From Acidovorax sp. 107 (lineage in GTDB: Bacteria; Pseudomonadota; Gammaproteobacteria; Burkholderiales; Burkholderiaceae_C), in contig NZ_QBTZ01000001.1 of NCBI RefSeq assembly GCF_003058055.1, forward strand, positions 1,986,501-2,050,500: a DNA stretch of 64,000 nucleotides, given 5' to 3'. Shown here in pieces: positions 18,749 through 28,119 of this stretch. The position numbers and the translations under genes were made by a program. Within the stretch, counting starts at the first letter, position 1; each line of letters starts with the position of its first letter. The notes below the pieces were generated by a model, which saw nothing but the letters and a program-made list of their open reading frames with translations, was not told the DNA's origin and ran no database searches.

Positions 18749-19423
18749 ATGCTCGACAACCCCAAACTCACCGCCCGCCAGCAGCAGATTCTGGACCTCA
18801 TCCAGACCGCCATCGCACGCACCGGCGCGCCCCCCACCCGCGCAGAAATCGCGGCCGAGCTGGGTTTCAAATCGGCCAATGCGGCTGAAGAACACCTGCA
18901 GGCCCTGGCCCGCAAAGGCGTGATCGAACTGGTCAGCGGCACATCGCGGGGCATCCGCCTGCGTGGCGACACGGTACGCTCCATCAACGCCGCACGTGGC
19001 AACCAGTTCAGCCTGCCCATCCCGGGCCTGTCGCAGCTGGTCTTGCCCCTGGTAGGACGGGTGGCAGCGGGGTCACCCATTCTCGCGCAGGAACACGTGG
19101 ACCAGACCTACAGCGTGGAGAACAGCCTCTTCCAGCACAAGCCCGATTACCTGCTCAAGGTGCGTGGAATGTCCATGCGCGACGTCGGCATCATGGACGG
19201 GGACTTGCTCGCGGTGCAGTCCACCCGTGAGGCTCGCAACGGCCAGATCATCGTGGCCCGCCTGGGTGACGATGTCACCGTCAAGCGACTGCGCCGCACA
19301 GCGACTGCCATCGAATTACTGCCCGAGAACCCCGACTATCCAGTGATCGTGGTGCAGCCTGGCGAACCCTTCGAAATTGAAGGCTTGGCAGTGGGACTTA
19401 TCCGCAACACCATGCTCATGTAG
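18749..19423 (+). CDS. lexA: LexA repressor
   Basis: A 224-residue SOS repressor and self-cleaving serine protease. The N-terminal winged helix ([37 protein letters not shown]) is followed by the cleavage site A107-G108 in GRVAAGSP, the catalytic S142 in [13 protein letters not shown] and K179 in DDVTVKR. Two LexA boxes lie directly upstream, so it represses itself until RecA filaments trigger cleavage. Confidence 0.97.
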   Translation: MLDNPKLTARQQQILDLIQTAIARTGAPPTRAEIAAELGFKSANAAEEHLQALARKGVIELVSGTSRGIRLRGDTVRSINAARGNQFSLPIPGLSQLVLPLVGRVAAGSPILAQEHVDQTYSVENSLFQHKPDYLLKVRGMSMRDVGIMDGDLLAVQSTREARNGQIIVARLGDDVTVKRLRRTATAIELLPENPDYPVIVVQPGEPFEIEGLAVGLIRNTMLM

Positions 19424-19552
19424 CACATATCCACAGGGCCACACCGTGGGTGGCGGGCGTTTGACGTACAGATCATCGTGGTCGGTACATCAGCCCTGCG
19501 GTGCAGGTCCCGTTGAACGCCAAGGCCTCTCAAGCAAGACTTGATTGATGCA

Positions 19553-19580
19553 CCGGCGGAGCAGCTCGCTGCTCTGCCGG
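19553..19580. other. Strong stem-loop downstream of lexA
   Basis: CCGGC-G-GAGCAGC, a TC turn, then GCTGCTC-T-GCCGG, which is 12 paired positions with one mismatch. No T run follows, so it is not a classical terminator; it could protect the 3' end of the lexA mRNA. Confidence 0.45.
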
Positions 19581-19670
19581 GGGATCGATTCGCGCTGTTT
19601 TCAGGTGCTTTGGCATACAACCACGTCGCAATCCTGCCTATGTCCAACCCCCGACTTTCGGAGTTTTCAC

Positions 19671-20180
19671 ATGGGAATTGCTTTGTTCACCCTTTCTTCA
19701 GTGCAGAACCCTCTGCGCAGCCTGAAACAGCTGTTTGCGAACCCGACGCGTACGGCCAAAGTCCGGCAGAACTTGTCGGCAGAGCCAGGAGACCTGGCAG
19801 GCGCCAATACCGGTGCGCTGATGGCAATGGCCTGTCGCAGCCATGCAACCTCTGCAACGCCACCCAACAACTCCACGGAGCCCCCAGGACAGCGCCCATT
19901 GCGCGGTAACTGGCCTTTTACCGCAAGGCCTCCTGTACGGGCACCGGAGGGCCCCGCCGGCCCCACCGCTCACCGGTCTTTTCTGCCAGCACACGCGCAT
20001 GGCAGCAAGCGGCAAGCCTTTTTGGCGTGCTTAGGCACAGACACCTGCGCCCCCAAGGCCCCCAGGGTGCTGCGCCGGGCCTCTGACACAGGCTCGGGTC
20101 GCCTGGTGATTGCAGGCCGCATGGCGGACGTCTGCGCAGAGTTGGACCGTTTGGCTGCCTCCGAGACGCTCCGAGCCTGA
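19671..20180 (+). CDS. Hypothetical protein with a conserved-looking C-terminus
   Basis: I do not recognise this 169-residue product. It starts MGIALFTLSSVQNPLRSLKQLF at 19671, with GGAG eight bases upstream. The middle is Pro/Ala/Thr-rich and probably disordered, and it ends in SGRLVIAGRMADVCAELDRLAASE, which looks like a short folded element (strand plus amphipathic helix). There is no signal peptide or membrane helix. It stands alone between lexA and a dehydrogenase gene. If it is not a gene, the whole of 19424-20476 is non-coding, since nothing else there is convincing. Confidence 0.5.
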   Translation: MGIALFTLSSVQNPLRSLKQLFANPTRTAKVRQNLSAEPGDLAGANTGALMAMACRSHATSATPPNNSTEPPGQRPLRGNWPFTARPPVRAPEGPAGPTAHRSFLPAHAHGSKRQAFLACLGTDTCAPKAPRVLRRASDTGSGRLVIAGRMADVCAELDRLAASETLRA

Positions 20181-20476
20181 TACGCGGCGTGAGGACGCAG
20201 CTTGGTATCTGCGGCAGGTTCGCGCAAAGTGTCGGTTCGCAAGCGTTGGGCACCAGCGTACCCACGGGCCTGCAATAACGGGCCCGCAGCGTGAGACTGC
20301 ATTACAGCGGACCTCACCCGCTGTCGCTCTTACGACCCACTCTGCGCCACACCTGCAGTGCCGTGATTGCCGCTTCAACATTCGTGCAGCACTCAGTCAC
20401 TAAAAACCGCAGGCTTTGATGTGCCCAGTGAGGCGTAGGGGGCATTCCTGTGCTCCTGCCAAGGCACAATGTCGGG

Positions 20477-21484
20477 ATGAATATTGTGATCCTCGACGAT
20501 TACCAGGATGCAGTGCGCAAACTGCACTGCGCCTCCCGGCTCGACACGTACACCGCCAAGGTTTACACCAACACGGTCAAGGGGCTGGGGCAGCTCTCGG
20601 TGCGGCTCAAAGATGCCGACATCATTGTGCTGATCCGGGAACGAACCCAGATCACACGCCAATTGGTCGAAAAACTACCGCGGCTCAAGCTCATTGCCCA
20701 AACCGGCAAGATTGGCAGCCACATTGATGTGACTGCATGCACCGAGCGGGGTATTGCCGTGGCAGAAGGGGTTGGCTCCCCCGTAGCCCCTGCCGAGCTG
20801 ACCTGGGCCCTGGTGATGGCCTCCATGCGCCGCCTGCCCCAGTACATCTCCAACCTCAAACATGGCGCGTGGCAGCAGTCCGGCCTCAAGACCGCGTCCA
20901 TGCCCGCCAACTTCGGGCTCGGCAGCGTGTTGCGGGGGAAAACCCTGGGCATTTGGGGCTATGGTCGCATCGGGCAACTGGTAGCGGGTTACGGTCGTGC
21001 GTTTGGCATGAACGTACGCGTCTGGGGCCGCGAGGCTTCGCGGGCGCAGGCACTGACGGATGGCTACCAGGCCGCAGCCACGCGCGAAGAGTTCTTTTCG
21101 CAATGCGACGTGATCTCACTGCACTTGCGCCTGAACGACGAAACGCGCGGCATCATCTCGCTCGAAGACCTGTCATGCATGAAGCCCACTTCGCTGCTGG
21201 TGAACACGTCGCGTGCGGAGTTGATTGAACCCGACGCGCTGATCGCGGCACTCAATCGCGGCCGTCCTGGAATGGCGGCAGTGGATGTGTTCGAGAGCGA
21301 GCCAATCCTCCAAGGCCACGCCCTGCTGCGCCTGGAGAATTGCATCTGCACCCCACACATTGGCTACGTGGAGCAGGACAGCTACGAACTCTACTTTGGT
21401 GCAGCCTTCGACAACGTGGTGAATTTCATCAAGGGCACTCCGACCAACATCGTGAACCCCGGCTCACTGCAGGTCCGACGCTAG
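20477..21484 (+). CDS. D-2-hydroxyacid dehydrogenase family protein
   Basis: A 335-residue NAD(P)-dependent dehydrogenase of the D-isomer-specific 2-hydroxyacid family. The Rossmann motif is GIWGYGRIGQLV (about residue 160). The catalytic arginine lies in LLVNTSRAELIEPDALI, the glutamate in the following helix region, and the histidine in CTPHIGYVE. The substrate cannot be told from the sequence; phosphoglycerate and glyoxylate/hydroxypyruvate are the usual ones. The ATG at 20477 is chosen because the fold starts there (MNIVILDDYQD). A bidirectional terminator follows. Confidence 0.9.
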   Translation: MNIVILDDYQDAVRKLHCASRLDTYTAKVYTNTVKGLGQLSVRLKDADIIVLIRERTQITRQLVEKLPRLKLIAQTGKIGSHIDVTACTERGIAVAEGVGSPVAPAELTWALVMASMRRLPQYISNLKHGAWQQSGLKTASMPANFGLGSVLRGKTLGIWGYGRIGQLVAGYGRAFGMNVRVWGREASRAQALTDGYQAAATREEFFSQCDVISLHLRLNDETRGIISLEDLSCMKPTSLLVNTSRAELIEPDALIAALNRGRPGMAAVDVFESEPILQGHALLRLENCICTPHIGYVEQDSYELYFGAAFDNVVNFIKGTPTNIVNPGSLQVRR

Positions 21485-21530
21485 CAGCGCTAGCCGGTCG
21501 CAGCACTGGCTGTAGGCCGTGCGGTACAAC

Positions 21531-21562
21531 AAAAAAAGGCTTCCCGAGGGAAGCCTTTTTTG
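21531..21562. terminator. Bidirectional terminator
   Basis: AAAAAAA-GGCTTCCC, a tight turn, GGGAAGCC-TTTTTT. It lies between the convergent dehydrogenase and binding-protein genes and works for both. Confidence 0.92.
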
Positions 21563-21610
21563 ATGGCTGCAAGGCATCGAAACGCCCTGCAGCACGAAGC
21601 CACACCCTGA

Positions 21611-22738
21611 TTACAGAGGTGTCTTCTTGCCGTCCTTGTAGACGTACAGCGTGATGGCAGGGTTCTTCATTTCGCCATTGGGTTCGAAGGCGATGGTGGA
21701 GGTCACACCCTTGAAGTTGGCCTTGGCGAGTTCGTTCACGTACACCTTGGGATCTACGGAGTTGGCACGCTTCATAGCGTCGACCAGCAGGAACGTGGCG
21801 TCGTAGGTGTAGGGGCTGTACACTTGGAACTGGTTGGGGTACTTGGCATCGTACTTGGCCTTCCAGGCCGTGCCGCCGGGCATCTTGGCCAGCGAAGAGC
21901 CGCCTTCAGCGCAGATCACGTTGGCCAGGGTCTTGGCACCAGCAGCCAGCTTGGCGATCTCGGAGGTGCAGACGCCGTCGCCACCGAAGTACTTGACATT
22001 GGCCATGCCCAGTTGCTCCATCTGACGCAGCATGGGGCCAGCCTGAGGATCCATACCGCCGAAGAACACGGCATCAGGGTTCTTGGCCTTGATGGCGGTC
22101 AAGATGGCCATGAAGTCGGTGGCCTTGTCGGTGGTGAACTGCTCGTCCACAACCTTCATGCCCTTGGCTGCGGCAGTCTTCTTGAACACGTCGGCAACGC
22201 CTTGGCCGTAAGCGGTACGGTCATCGATGATCGCAACGGTCTTGAGCTTCAGGGTGTCCACAGCGTAGAACGCCAGACCAGCGCCCAGGGCGTTGTCGTT
22301 GGCGATGATACGGAACGTGGTCTTGTAGCCAGGCTTGGTCAGGTTGGGGTTGGTCGCAGCGCCTGTCACCATCGGGATGCCGCAATCGTTGTACACCTTG
22401 GATGCGGGGATCGTGGTACCGGAGTTGAGGTGGCCGACAACGCCAGCGACCTTGGAGTCGCACAGCTTTTGTGCGGCAGCAGTGCCCTGCTTTGGATCGG
22501 CAGCGTCATCTTCAGCTTGCAGCTCGAACTTGATCTTCTTGCCACCGATGGTGATGCCCTGAGCGTTCAGCTCTTCAATGGCCATGCGGGCGCCATTTTC
22601 GTTGTCCTTGCCGTAGTGGGCTTGGGCGCCGGAAACCGGAGCCACGTGGCCGATCTTGACCACTTGCTCTTGTGCAGAGGCCATACCAGCAACAGCCGCG
22701 ATAGCAGCAACCACGGTCAGTTTCAACTTCAATTGCAT
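21611..22738 (-). CDS. Branched-chain amino acid ABC transporter substrate-binding protein
   Basis: A 375-residue periplasmic binding protein of the LivJ/LivK family. The signal peptide is MQLKLKLTVVAAIAAVAGMASA, followed by EQVVKIGHVAPVSGAQAHYGKDNENGARMAIEELN. It contains the family landmarks GVVGHLNSGTTIPASKVY and TAYGQGVADVFKKTA. The rest of a Liv importer (two permeases, two ATPases) is not nearby, so it must work with components encoded elsewhere. The longer open frame upstream of 22738 is not used, because the signal peptide starts there. Confidence 0.93.
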   Translation of the reverse strand: MQLKLKLTVVAAIAAVAGMASAQEQVVKIGHVAPVSGAQAHYGKDNENGARMAIEELNAQGITIGGKKIKFELQAEDDAADPKQGTAAAQKLCDSKVAGVVGHLNSGTTIPASKVYNDCGIPMVTGAATNPNLTKPGYKTTFRIIANDNALGAGLAFYAVDTLKLKTVAIIDDRTAYGQGVADVFKKTAAAKGMKVVDEQFTTDKATDFMAILTAIKAKNPDAVFFGGMDPQAGPMLRQMEQLGMANVKYFGGDGVCTSEIAKLAAGAKTLANVICAEGGSSLAKMPGGTAWKAKYDAKYPNQFQVYSPYTYDATFLLVDAMKRANSVDPKVYVNELAKANFKGVTSTIAFEPNGEMKNPAITLYVYKDGKKTPL

Positions 22739-22869
22739 ATCAAATCTCCAGTAAAGATAAACGCTGAGAATCTTCTTGTGTCTCAACGCAGGCGAACATA
22801 TCGCAATTTACGGGCCAGATCATTAGGGAACACGATTAAACGCGAGAGAAACCACAGGGGAATACCCTG

Positions 22870-23463
22870 TCATCCCTTTGGCATAGGGGGCACGCCACTG
22901 GCCAGCTCGTCCGCAACTGCCTCGTACACGGCATGCCTCACCACCGATTCGATCTCTTCGCGCAGACGCGGAAGCACTGAACGTGTCTGCTCCTGCACCA
23001 CCGTGGCGATTGCCTCACGCAGGCGCTGGTCCAGCACCACATCCACGCGCTGCATGACGCGGTGCACCATGTACTCCTCCATCCCATCTGGCAAGGCACG
23101 GGCCGCAGCGGACGCGGCCCCCGGCGTCGGGCCTGCAGAGAGGGCAGGAGGAACTACCGGGCTTGGTTGACCATGCGACACCGGAGCACGCGATACCTGA
23201 GGAGAAACTGCAGGCCATGGCGCAGCCACCGGGGAGGCGACAGGACGCGCAGTGATGGAAGGCGCGGCGGCCGGTGGCGCACCACGCGGCCGCACTGCGG
23301 GCGCCGCGGCCTTGGCCATAGCGGCAGACTGCGACGGCGACAGAACCGTGGTGCGCGCCGCCGGACTCGAAGCACCCGGTGCGAGCGGTGCGGCATCGGG
23401 CACCTGCACCACTTCGGTGAGCGTGGGTACAAAACGCGGAGGGGTCTTGGGTGGCAGCGCCAT
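22870..23463 (-). CDS. Pro/Ala-rich protein with a helical C-terminal domain
   Basis: I do not recognise a function. The first 120 or so of 197 residues are Pro/Ala/Ser-rich and low in complexity. The last 70 form an amphipathic helical region (MEEYMVHRVMQRVDVVLDQ, then VVQEQTRSVLPRLREEIESVV and AVYEAVADELA) that looks conserved and able to oligomerise. Its ATG overlaps the TGA of holC (ATGA), so it is translated with the polymerase chi subunit and pepA. There is no signal peptide, so it is cytoplasmic. Confidence 0.8.
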   Translation of the reverse strand: MALPPKTPPRFVPTLTEVVQVPDAAPLAPGASSPAARTTVLSPSQSAAMAKAAAPAVRPRGAPPAAAPSITARPVASPVAAPWPAVSPQVSRAPVSHGQPSPVVPPALSAGPTPGAASAAARALPDGMEEYMVHRVMQRVDVVLDQRLREAIATVVQEQTRSVLPRLREEIESVVRHAVYEAVADELASGVPPMPKG

Positions 23464-23897
23464 CAGCCTGCTTTCAACACCAGATCATGGCGGGTGATGG
23501 CGTAGCCCCGGGAGGCGTAGTGGCGCCACCGCGCGCGCGCCTGGGCCCGGTCGGTTTCGTCCTGGGCACTCACCACTTCCACCAGGCGGTCAAACCGGCC
23601 AAAACCTTCCGGGACTTCCGCATTGAGATTCAAGAGGACTTCATGGTGCGGTGCCAGGCGTGCATCCTGCGCCAGCAATACCGGAGACGCCTGAACCAAC
23701 TCCTCGTCGGCATCGGCGTGGCAGTGGGCCACAAAGTCCTGAGGGGCCATCAACCAGAGCATGCGGTCCAGCGCCTGAAGCGCATCCGCAGGCGCCGCGA
23801 TGACCAGACGAGCCCCTGTGCGCTGAACCTTGCGCGCAAAACGGCATGCATAGGCCAGCTTGTCTGGCGCGTTGAAGTGAAAAGCCACCTCGGTCAT
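23463..23897 (-). CDS. holC: DNA polymerase III chi subunit
   Basis: A 144-residue accessory subunit of the clamp-loader complex that contacts SSB. It begins MTEVAFHFNAPDKLAYACRF and contains KVQRTGARLVI and the LDRMLWLMAPQDFVAH segment typical of HolC. The ATG at 23897 lies seven bases after the pepA stop. A frame that stays open upstream runs through pepA and is not family-like. The usual pepA-holC order supports the call. Confidence 0.92.
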   Translation of the reverse strand: MTEVAFHFNAPDKLAYACRFARKVQRTGARLVIAAPADALQALDRMLWLMAPQDFVAHCHADADEELVQASPVLLAQDARLAPHHEVLLNLNAEVPEGFGRFDRLVEVVSAQDETDRAQARARWRHYASRGYAITRHDLVLKAG

Positions 23898-23904
23898 GGC
23901 ACCG

Positions 23905-25458
23905 TCACGCAGCCTTGGTGCTGGAGGACCGCTTGGCCGCGGGCTTACCGGCCACTCCGGCGGCCGTCTTGGTCGCGATGCGCGACGTAGATTTAGGAGC
24001 CTTGGCCTGACGAACCTGCGCCTTGGACTGTTCCAACACATAGTGCACCAGCAGGCCCACCGGGCGCCCTGTAGACCCCTTGGCAGCACCTCCCTTCCAG
24101 GCAGTACCCGCAATGTCCAAGTGCGCCCATGGCATATCGCCCACGAACTTTTGCAAGAACTTCGCAGCAGTGACGGAACCACCCGCACGGCCGGCCACAT
24201 TGCCCATGTCGGCAAAGTTGCTCTTGAGGCCGTCTGCGTAGTCATCGTCCAGCGGCATGCGCCAGCAGAGGTCTTGCGCGGCCTCCCCGGCGGCCTGCAA
24301 GGACTCCGCCAGGCCGTCGTTATTGGCAAACAAGCCGCTGCGCACGCCGCCCAGCGCGATCACGCAGGCCCCCGTCAGTGTGGCGATATCCACCACGGCG
24401 GCAGGCTTGAATCGCGCTGCATAGGTCAACGCATCGCACAGCACCAGGCGCCCTTCAGCGTCGGTGTTCAGAATCTCGATGGTCTGGCCGCTCATGCTGG
24501 TGACCACGTCGCCCGGCTTGACGGCCCGCCCGTCTGGCATGTTCTCGCACGCGGGGATCAGGCCCACCACATTGATGGCAGGCTGCAGTTCGCCCAGCGC
24601 GCGGAAGGTCCCCAGCACGCTGGCTGCGCCGCACATGTCAAACTTCATCTCGTCCATCTCGGGCGCAGGCTTGATCGAGATGCCGCCGGTGTCAAAGGTG
24701 ATGCCCTTGCCTACCAACACGACCGGCGCCTGGTCCTTGGCAGCGCCGTTGTAGCGCAGCTCGATGAAACGCAGTGGCTCTTCAGAGCCCTTTGCCACCG
24801 CCATGAAGGCGCCCATGCCCAGACGTGCCACCTCTGCCGGACCATGCACCTTGCACTGGATGCGTGGCAGCTTGGTCAGGGTTTTGGCCGCGTCGGCCAG
24901 AAGGCTGGGGGTGGCATGGTTGGCAGGGCGGTTGCCCCATTCCCGCGCAAACTCCACGCCAGCCACCAAGGCCACACCGCTGTCAAATCCGTCACGCGCG
25001 CTGGCCGCATCGGGCACACCCACCACACAGCGGCTCAGGCTGCGTGCCTCTACCTTGGTCTTGGTGGTGGTGTACACATAGCTCACGTCTGCCACCGCCT
25101 GAACGGCAGCGCTAACGGCCGCAGCCGGGGCCTCGCCTGCGAAACACAGCACCACCCGCTTGGTCTGCGGCGCCTTGATGGCGCCACCCAACGACTGCAG
25201 TGCCTGACGCGTTGCGCGCGCCGAACCATCGCCCAGCCCCAACAGCACCACGCGGCGGGCTGCAACGGCGGGCACTTGGTACAGCTGCAGGTGTTTGCCC
25301 GCCTTGGTGGTCAGATCTCCGTTCTTGAGCGCCAAGGCCGCCAGCGCGGACAGCGCATCCTTGCCGGGCTTGAAGCCCTCGGGCAGCAGGACGATCAGCA
25401 GGTCGCATTTCTCCGAAGCTGCCGCAGCAAGTTCAAGGGTCTTGAGATCAAAGTTCAT
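23905..25458 (-). CDS. pepA: Leucyl aminopeptidase
   Basis: A 517-residue cytoplasmic M17 metallopeptidase that removes N-terminal residues. The metal-site motifs are VLVGKGITFDTGGISIKPAPEMDEMKFDMCGA and NTDAEGRLVLCDAL. The last 25 or so residues are a Lys/Ala/Ser-rich tail (TAAGVAGKPAAKRSSSTKAA) beyond the usual end of the family. PepA of E. coli also binds DNA in site-specific recombination; nothing here tests that. Its start is only 23 bases from the divergent lptF start. Confidence 0.95.
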   Translation of the reverse strand: MNFDLKTLELAAAASEKCDLLIVLLPEGFKPGKDALSALAALALKNGDLTTKAGKHLQLYQVPAVAARRVVLLGLGDGSARATRQALQSLGGAIKAPQTKRVVLCFAGEAPAAAVSAAVQAVADVSYVYTTTKTKVEARSLSRCVVGVPDAASARDGFDSGVALVAGVEFAREWGNRPANHATPSLLADAAKTLTKLPRIQCKVHGPAEVARLGMGAFMAVAKGSEEPLRFIELRYNGAAKDQAPVVLVGKGITFDTGGISIKPAPEMDEMKFDMCGAASVLGTFRALGELQPAINVVGLIPACENMPDGRAVKPGDVVTSMSGQTIEILNTDAEGRLVLCDALTYAARFKPAAVVDIATLTGACVIALGGVRSGLFANNDGLAESLQAAGEAAQDLCWRMPLDDDYADGLKSNFADMGNVAGRAGGSVTAAKFLQKFVGDMPWAHLDIAGTAWKGGAAKGSTGRPVGLLVHYVLEQSKAQVRQAKAPKSTSRIATKTAAGVAGKPAAKRSSSTKAA

Positions 25459-25481
25459 AATTGGTGTTTTCCTTCGAGCCA

Positions 25482-26588
25482 ATGTTATTCGATTCATCCA
25501 TCCGCAAGGAGCTGGCGCGCAGCTTCGGCGCGACCCTTGTGGTGCTGGTGACCGTGGTCATGACCATGATGCTCATCCGCACGCTGGGTCAGGCCTCCAA
25601 GGGCAGCGTCAGCCCGTCCGACGTGATGCTCGTCATGGGCTTCACCGTATTGGGGCAGTTGCCCACCATTCTCAGCCTCAGCCTGTTCATTGCGGTGGTC
25701 GGCACGCTGTCGCGCATGTACCGTGACAGCGAAATGGTGATCTGGTTCGCCAGCGGGCGCGGCCTGATCAGCCTGGTGCGACCGCTGCTGCGATTCGCCT
25801 GGCCGGTGATGGTGGTGATCGCCGTGCTGTCGCTGCTGGTGTGGCCGTGGGCCAACTCCCAGATCCAGGAACTCAAGACCCGCTACGAACAGCGCAGCGA
25901 CATCGACCGCATCGCCCCGGGCGAGTTCCAGGAGTCGTCCAACGGGAGCCGGGTGTTCTTCATCGACAAGGACACCCCGGACACACTGGCCGCCAACAAC
26001 GTCTTCATCGCTGCCAATGACGGTAAACGTGAATCCGTCACCTCCGCCCGCAGCGCCCGGCTGGAAACCCAGGGCGGCGAACGCATGGCCCTGCTCAGCG
26101 ACGGCCAGCGCCTGGAGACTTCGCGTGACAAGCCCGGCGTGAAGATCAGCGAGTTCAGTCTGTACGGCACCCGCATCGGTAGCGCGCCCCCCGGGTCGGC
26201 AGAAGAACAAGCGGTGAAGACACGCACCACCTACGACCTCATGATGCAGCCGCTGCCGGCCTACCGCGCCGAGCTGGGATGGCGGCTGGGCCTGGCTCTG
26301 GCCGCCCTCAACTTTGTGCTGCTGGGCCTGGCCGTGGCGAGCGTCAACCCACGCGCGGCGCGCAGCACCAGCATGGTGTTTGCGCTGTTTGCCTTCATCG
26401 TCTACTACAACCTCATGACCCTGGGCCAGAGCTGGGTGGGTGCGGACCGGCTGGGCCTGACCAGCTTCATGGTGATGCTGCATGGCGGCATGCTGGCAGC
26501 CTCGCTGCTGGTGCTGGCGGTACGCCACAACCAGTGGACGGTGCGCCGCATGGGGCAGTCCCTGCGTGCCGGAGGGCAGCCCACATGA
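25482..26588 (+). CDS. lptF: Lipopolysaccharide export permease LptF
   Basis: A 368-residue inner-membrane subunit of the LptB2FG transporter that lifts lipopolysaccharide from the inner membrane. It has three N-terminal helices (IRKELARSFGATLVVLVTVVM first), a periplasmic jellyroll (about residues 120-260) and three C-terminal helices with LLGLAVASVNPRAARSTSM. The ATG at 25482 is chosen because the family starts LFDSSIRKEL. The last four bases overlap the lptG start. Confidence 0.95.
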   Translation: MLFDSSIRKELARSFGATLVVLVTVVMTMMLIRTLGQASKGSVSPSDVMLVMGFTVLGQLPTILSLSLFIAVVGTLSRMYRDSEMVIWFASGRGLISLVRPLLRFAWPVMVVIAVLSLLVWPWANSQIQELKTRYEQRSDIDRIAPGEFQESSNGSRVFFIDKDTPDTLAANNVFIAANDGKRESVTSARSARLETQGGERMALLSDGQRLETSRDKPGVKISEFSLYGTRIGSAPPGSAEEQAVKTRTTYDLMMQPLPAYRAELGWRLGLALAALNFVLLGLAVASVNPRAARSTSMVFALFAFIVYYNLMTLGQSWVGADRLGLTSFMVMLHGGMLAASLLVLAVRHNQWTVRRMGQSLRAGGQPT

Positions 26589-27694
26589 AAACCATCCGAC
26601 GCCTGATTCACCGAGAGGCGCTGGGCGCCGTCGCCTTTGTCACTGTGGGCTTTCTGGCCCTGTTCTTCTTCTTTGACCTGGTGGATGAACTGCGCTGGGT
26701 AGGCCGTGCGGGTGCCGATGGCTACCAGCTCTCGCACGCGCTGCTGTTCGTGGTGCTCAGCATCCCCAGTCACCTGTATGAACTACTGCCGATCACGGTA
26801 CTGATCGGCACCATCTTCGTGATGGCGCGCCTGGCCCAAAGCTCGGAGTTCACCATCATGCGCACCAGCGGCATGGGCCCCTGGCGCGCGCTGCGCACCC
26901 TGCTCACGCTCGGCGGCGTCTTTGTGCTGCTGACCTTTGCTGTCGGTGACTACCTGGCCCCCTTGACCGACCGCACCGCGCAGCTCATCAAGGTGCGCTA
27001 CCTGGGGCGGCTGACAGCGGGCGCCACGGGCGCATGGCTGAAAGAGCGACAGGAGGACCATTCGTTTGCCGTCAACGTGCGCGCACTCACCCCCAATGGC
27101 GGCATGCTGGACGTGCGCATCTTCGAGTTCGACGACAAGGGCCGCCTGGCTTCGCAGACGCGGGCAGCATCCGGGCAGTTCGGCCCAGATGGATCGTGGA
27201 CCTTGGAGAAGGTGCAGCGCAGCCACTTTGAGCAGCAAAACGACAAGAACGAGGCCCGTGTGGAGCACCAGGAAAGCCCCTCCCTTCAGTGGCCGACCAA
27301 GATCAGCGCCGACATGGTGGCCGCGTCCCTGCTCAAGCCCGACCGCATGGCCACGCTGGACCTCTTTCAGTTCATCCGACACCTGAACGCCAATGGGCAG
27401 TCCGCCCAAAAGTACGAAATCGAGTTCTGGCGCAAGGTGTTCTACCCCTTGAGCTGCCTGGTGATGGTGGTGCTGGCGCTGCCTTTTGCATACCTGCATT
27501 TTCGCTCGGGCGGCATCGCGGGCTACGTGTTCGGCGGCGTGATGGCGGGCATCAGCTTCTTCCTGCTCAACAACGTTTTCGGCTATGCGGGCAACCTGCA
27601 AAACTGGTCACCATGGCTGACAGCGGCGGCGCCCGGCCTGATCTATTCCCTGCTCTCGCTGGCGGCGTTTGGCTGGCTGGTGCTGAGACGCTGA
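26585..27694 (+). CDS. lptG: Lipopolysaccharide export permease LptG
   Basis: A 369-residue partner of LptF in the same transporter. The N-terminal helices contain the LYELLPITVLIGTIFVMARLAQSSEFTIMRTSGM segment typical of LptG; a periplasmic domain and C-terminal helices with SCLVMVVLALPFAYLHFRSGGIAGYVFGG follow. It starts within the stop of lptF (ATGA), which fits co-translation of the heterodimer. Confidence 0.95.
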   Translation: MKTIRRLIHREALGAVAFVTVGFLALFFFFDLVDELRWVGRAGADGYQLSHALLFVVLSIPSHLYELLPITVLIGTIFVMARLAQSSEFTIMRTSGMGPWRALRTLLTLGGVFVLLTFAVGDYLAPLTDRTAQLIKVRYLGRLTAGATGAWLKERQEDHSFAVNVRALTPNGGMLDVRIFEFDDKGRLASQTRAASGQFGPDGSWTLEKVQRSHFEQQNDKNEARVEHQESPSLQWPTKISADMVAASLLKPDRMATLDLFQFIRHLNANGQSAQKYEIEFWRKVFYPLSCLVMVVLALPFAYLHFRSGGIAGYVFGGVMAGISFFLLNNVFGYAGNLQNWSPWLTAAAPGLIYSLLSLAAFGWLVLRR

Positions 27695-27715
27695 CACTCT
27701 GACTTTGCCTCGCCC

Positions 27716-28087
27716 ATGACCCAAGCCATCGTCCTGTTTGCCCACGGGTCCCGCGACCCCCTGTGGCGCGCCCCCATGGAGGCAGTCGCAACGCGCATCG
27801 CAGCGCAGAGCCCGGACCGCAGGGTCAGCTGTGCCTACCTGGAACTGTGTGAGCCATCCCTGCCGGAGGCCGTCCGGCAACTGGTGGCCGATGGGGCCAC
27901 CGCCGTGACGGTGGTGCCCATGTTCCTAGGCACCGGCAAACATGCCCGGGAGGATTTGCCCTTGCTGGTGCAGGAGCTGCGCACCACCCACCCAGGCGCG
28001 CAGTTTCATGTGCAAGCCGCCATTGGTGAGGACCCACGCATGACGGCCTTGATGGCAGAGATCGCCTGCGAAAGCCCGCCAGCCTGA
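27716..28087 (+). CDS. cbiX: CbiX/SirB-type sirohydrochlorin chelatase
   Basis: A 123-residue single-domain chelatase. The N-terminal histidine in IVLFAHGSRDP and the second histidine in GTGKHAREDLP are the metal-binding pair. The short length matches CbiX(S)/SirB half-size enzymes that dimerise. It probably inserts iron (siroheme) or cobalt into sirohydrochlorin. A CysB-family regulator gene directly downstream favours a role in siroheme supply for sulfite reductase. Confidence 0.85.
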   Translation: MTQAIVLFAHGSRDPLWRAPMEAVATRIAAQSPDRRVSCAYLELCEPSLPEAVRQLVADGATAVTVVPMFLGTGKHAREDLPLLVQELRTTHPGAQFHVQAAIGEDPRMTALMAEIACESPPA

Positions 28088-28119
28088 AATTTCTGAGGTG
28101 CCGACCGTTTGCTTAGACG

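Noticed and set aside
21480-21494. GCTAGC-AGC-GCTAGC palindrome over the dehydrogenase stop codon
   Set aside because: It resembles the central arms of the dispersed repeat but lacks the flanking blocks, so I did not count it as a copy.
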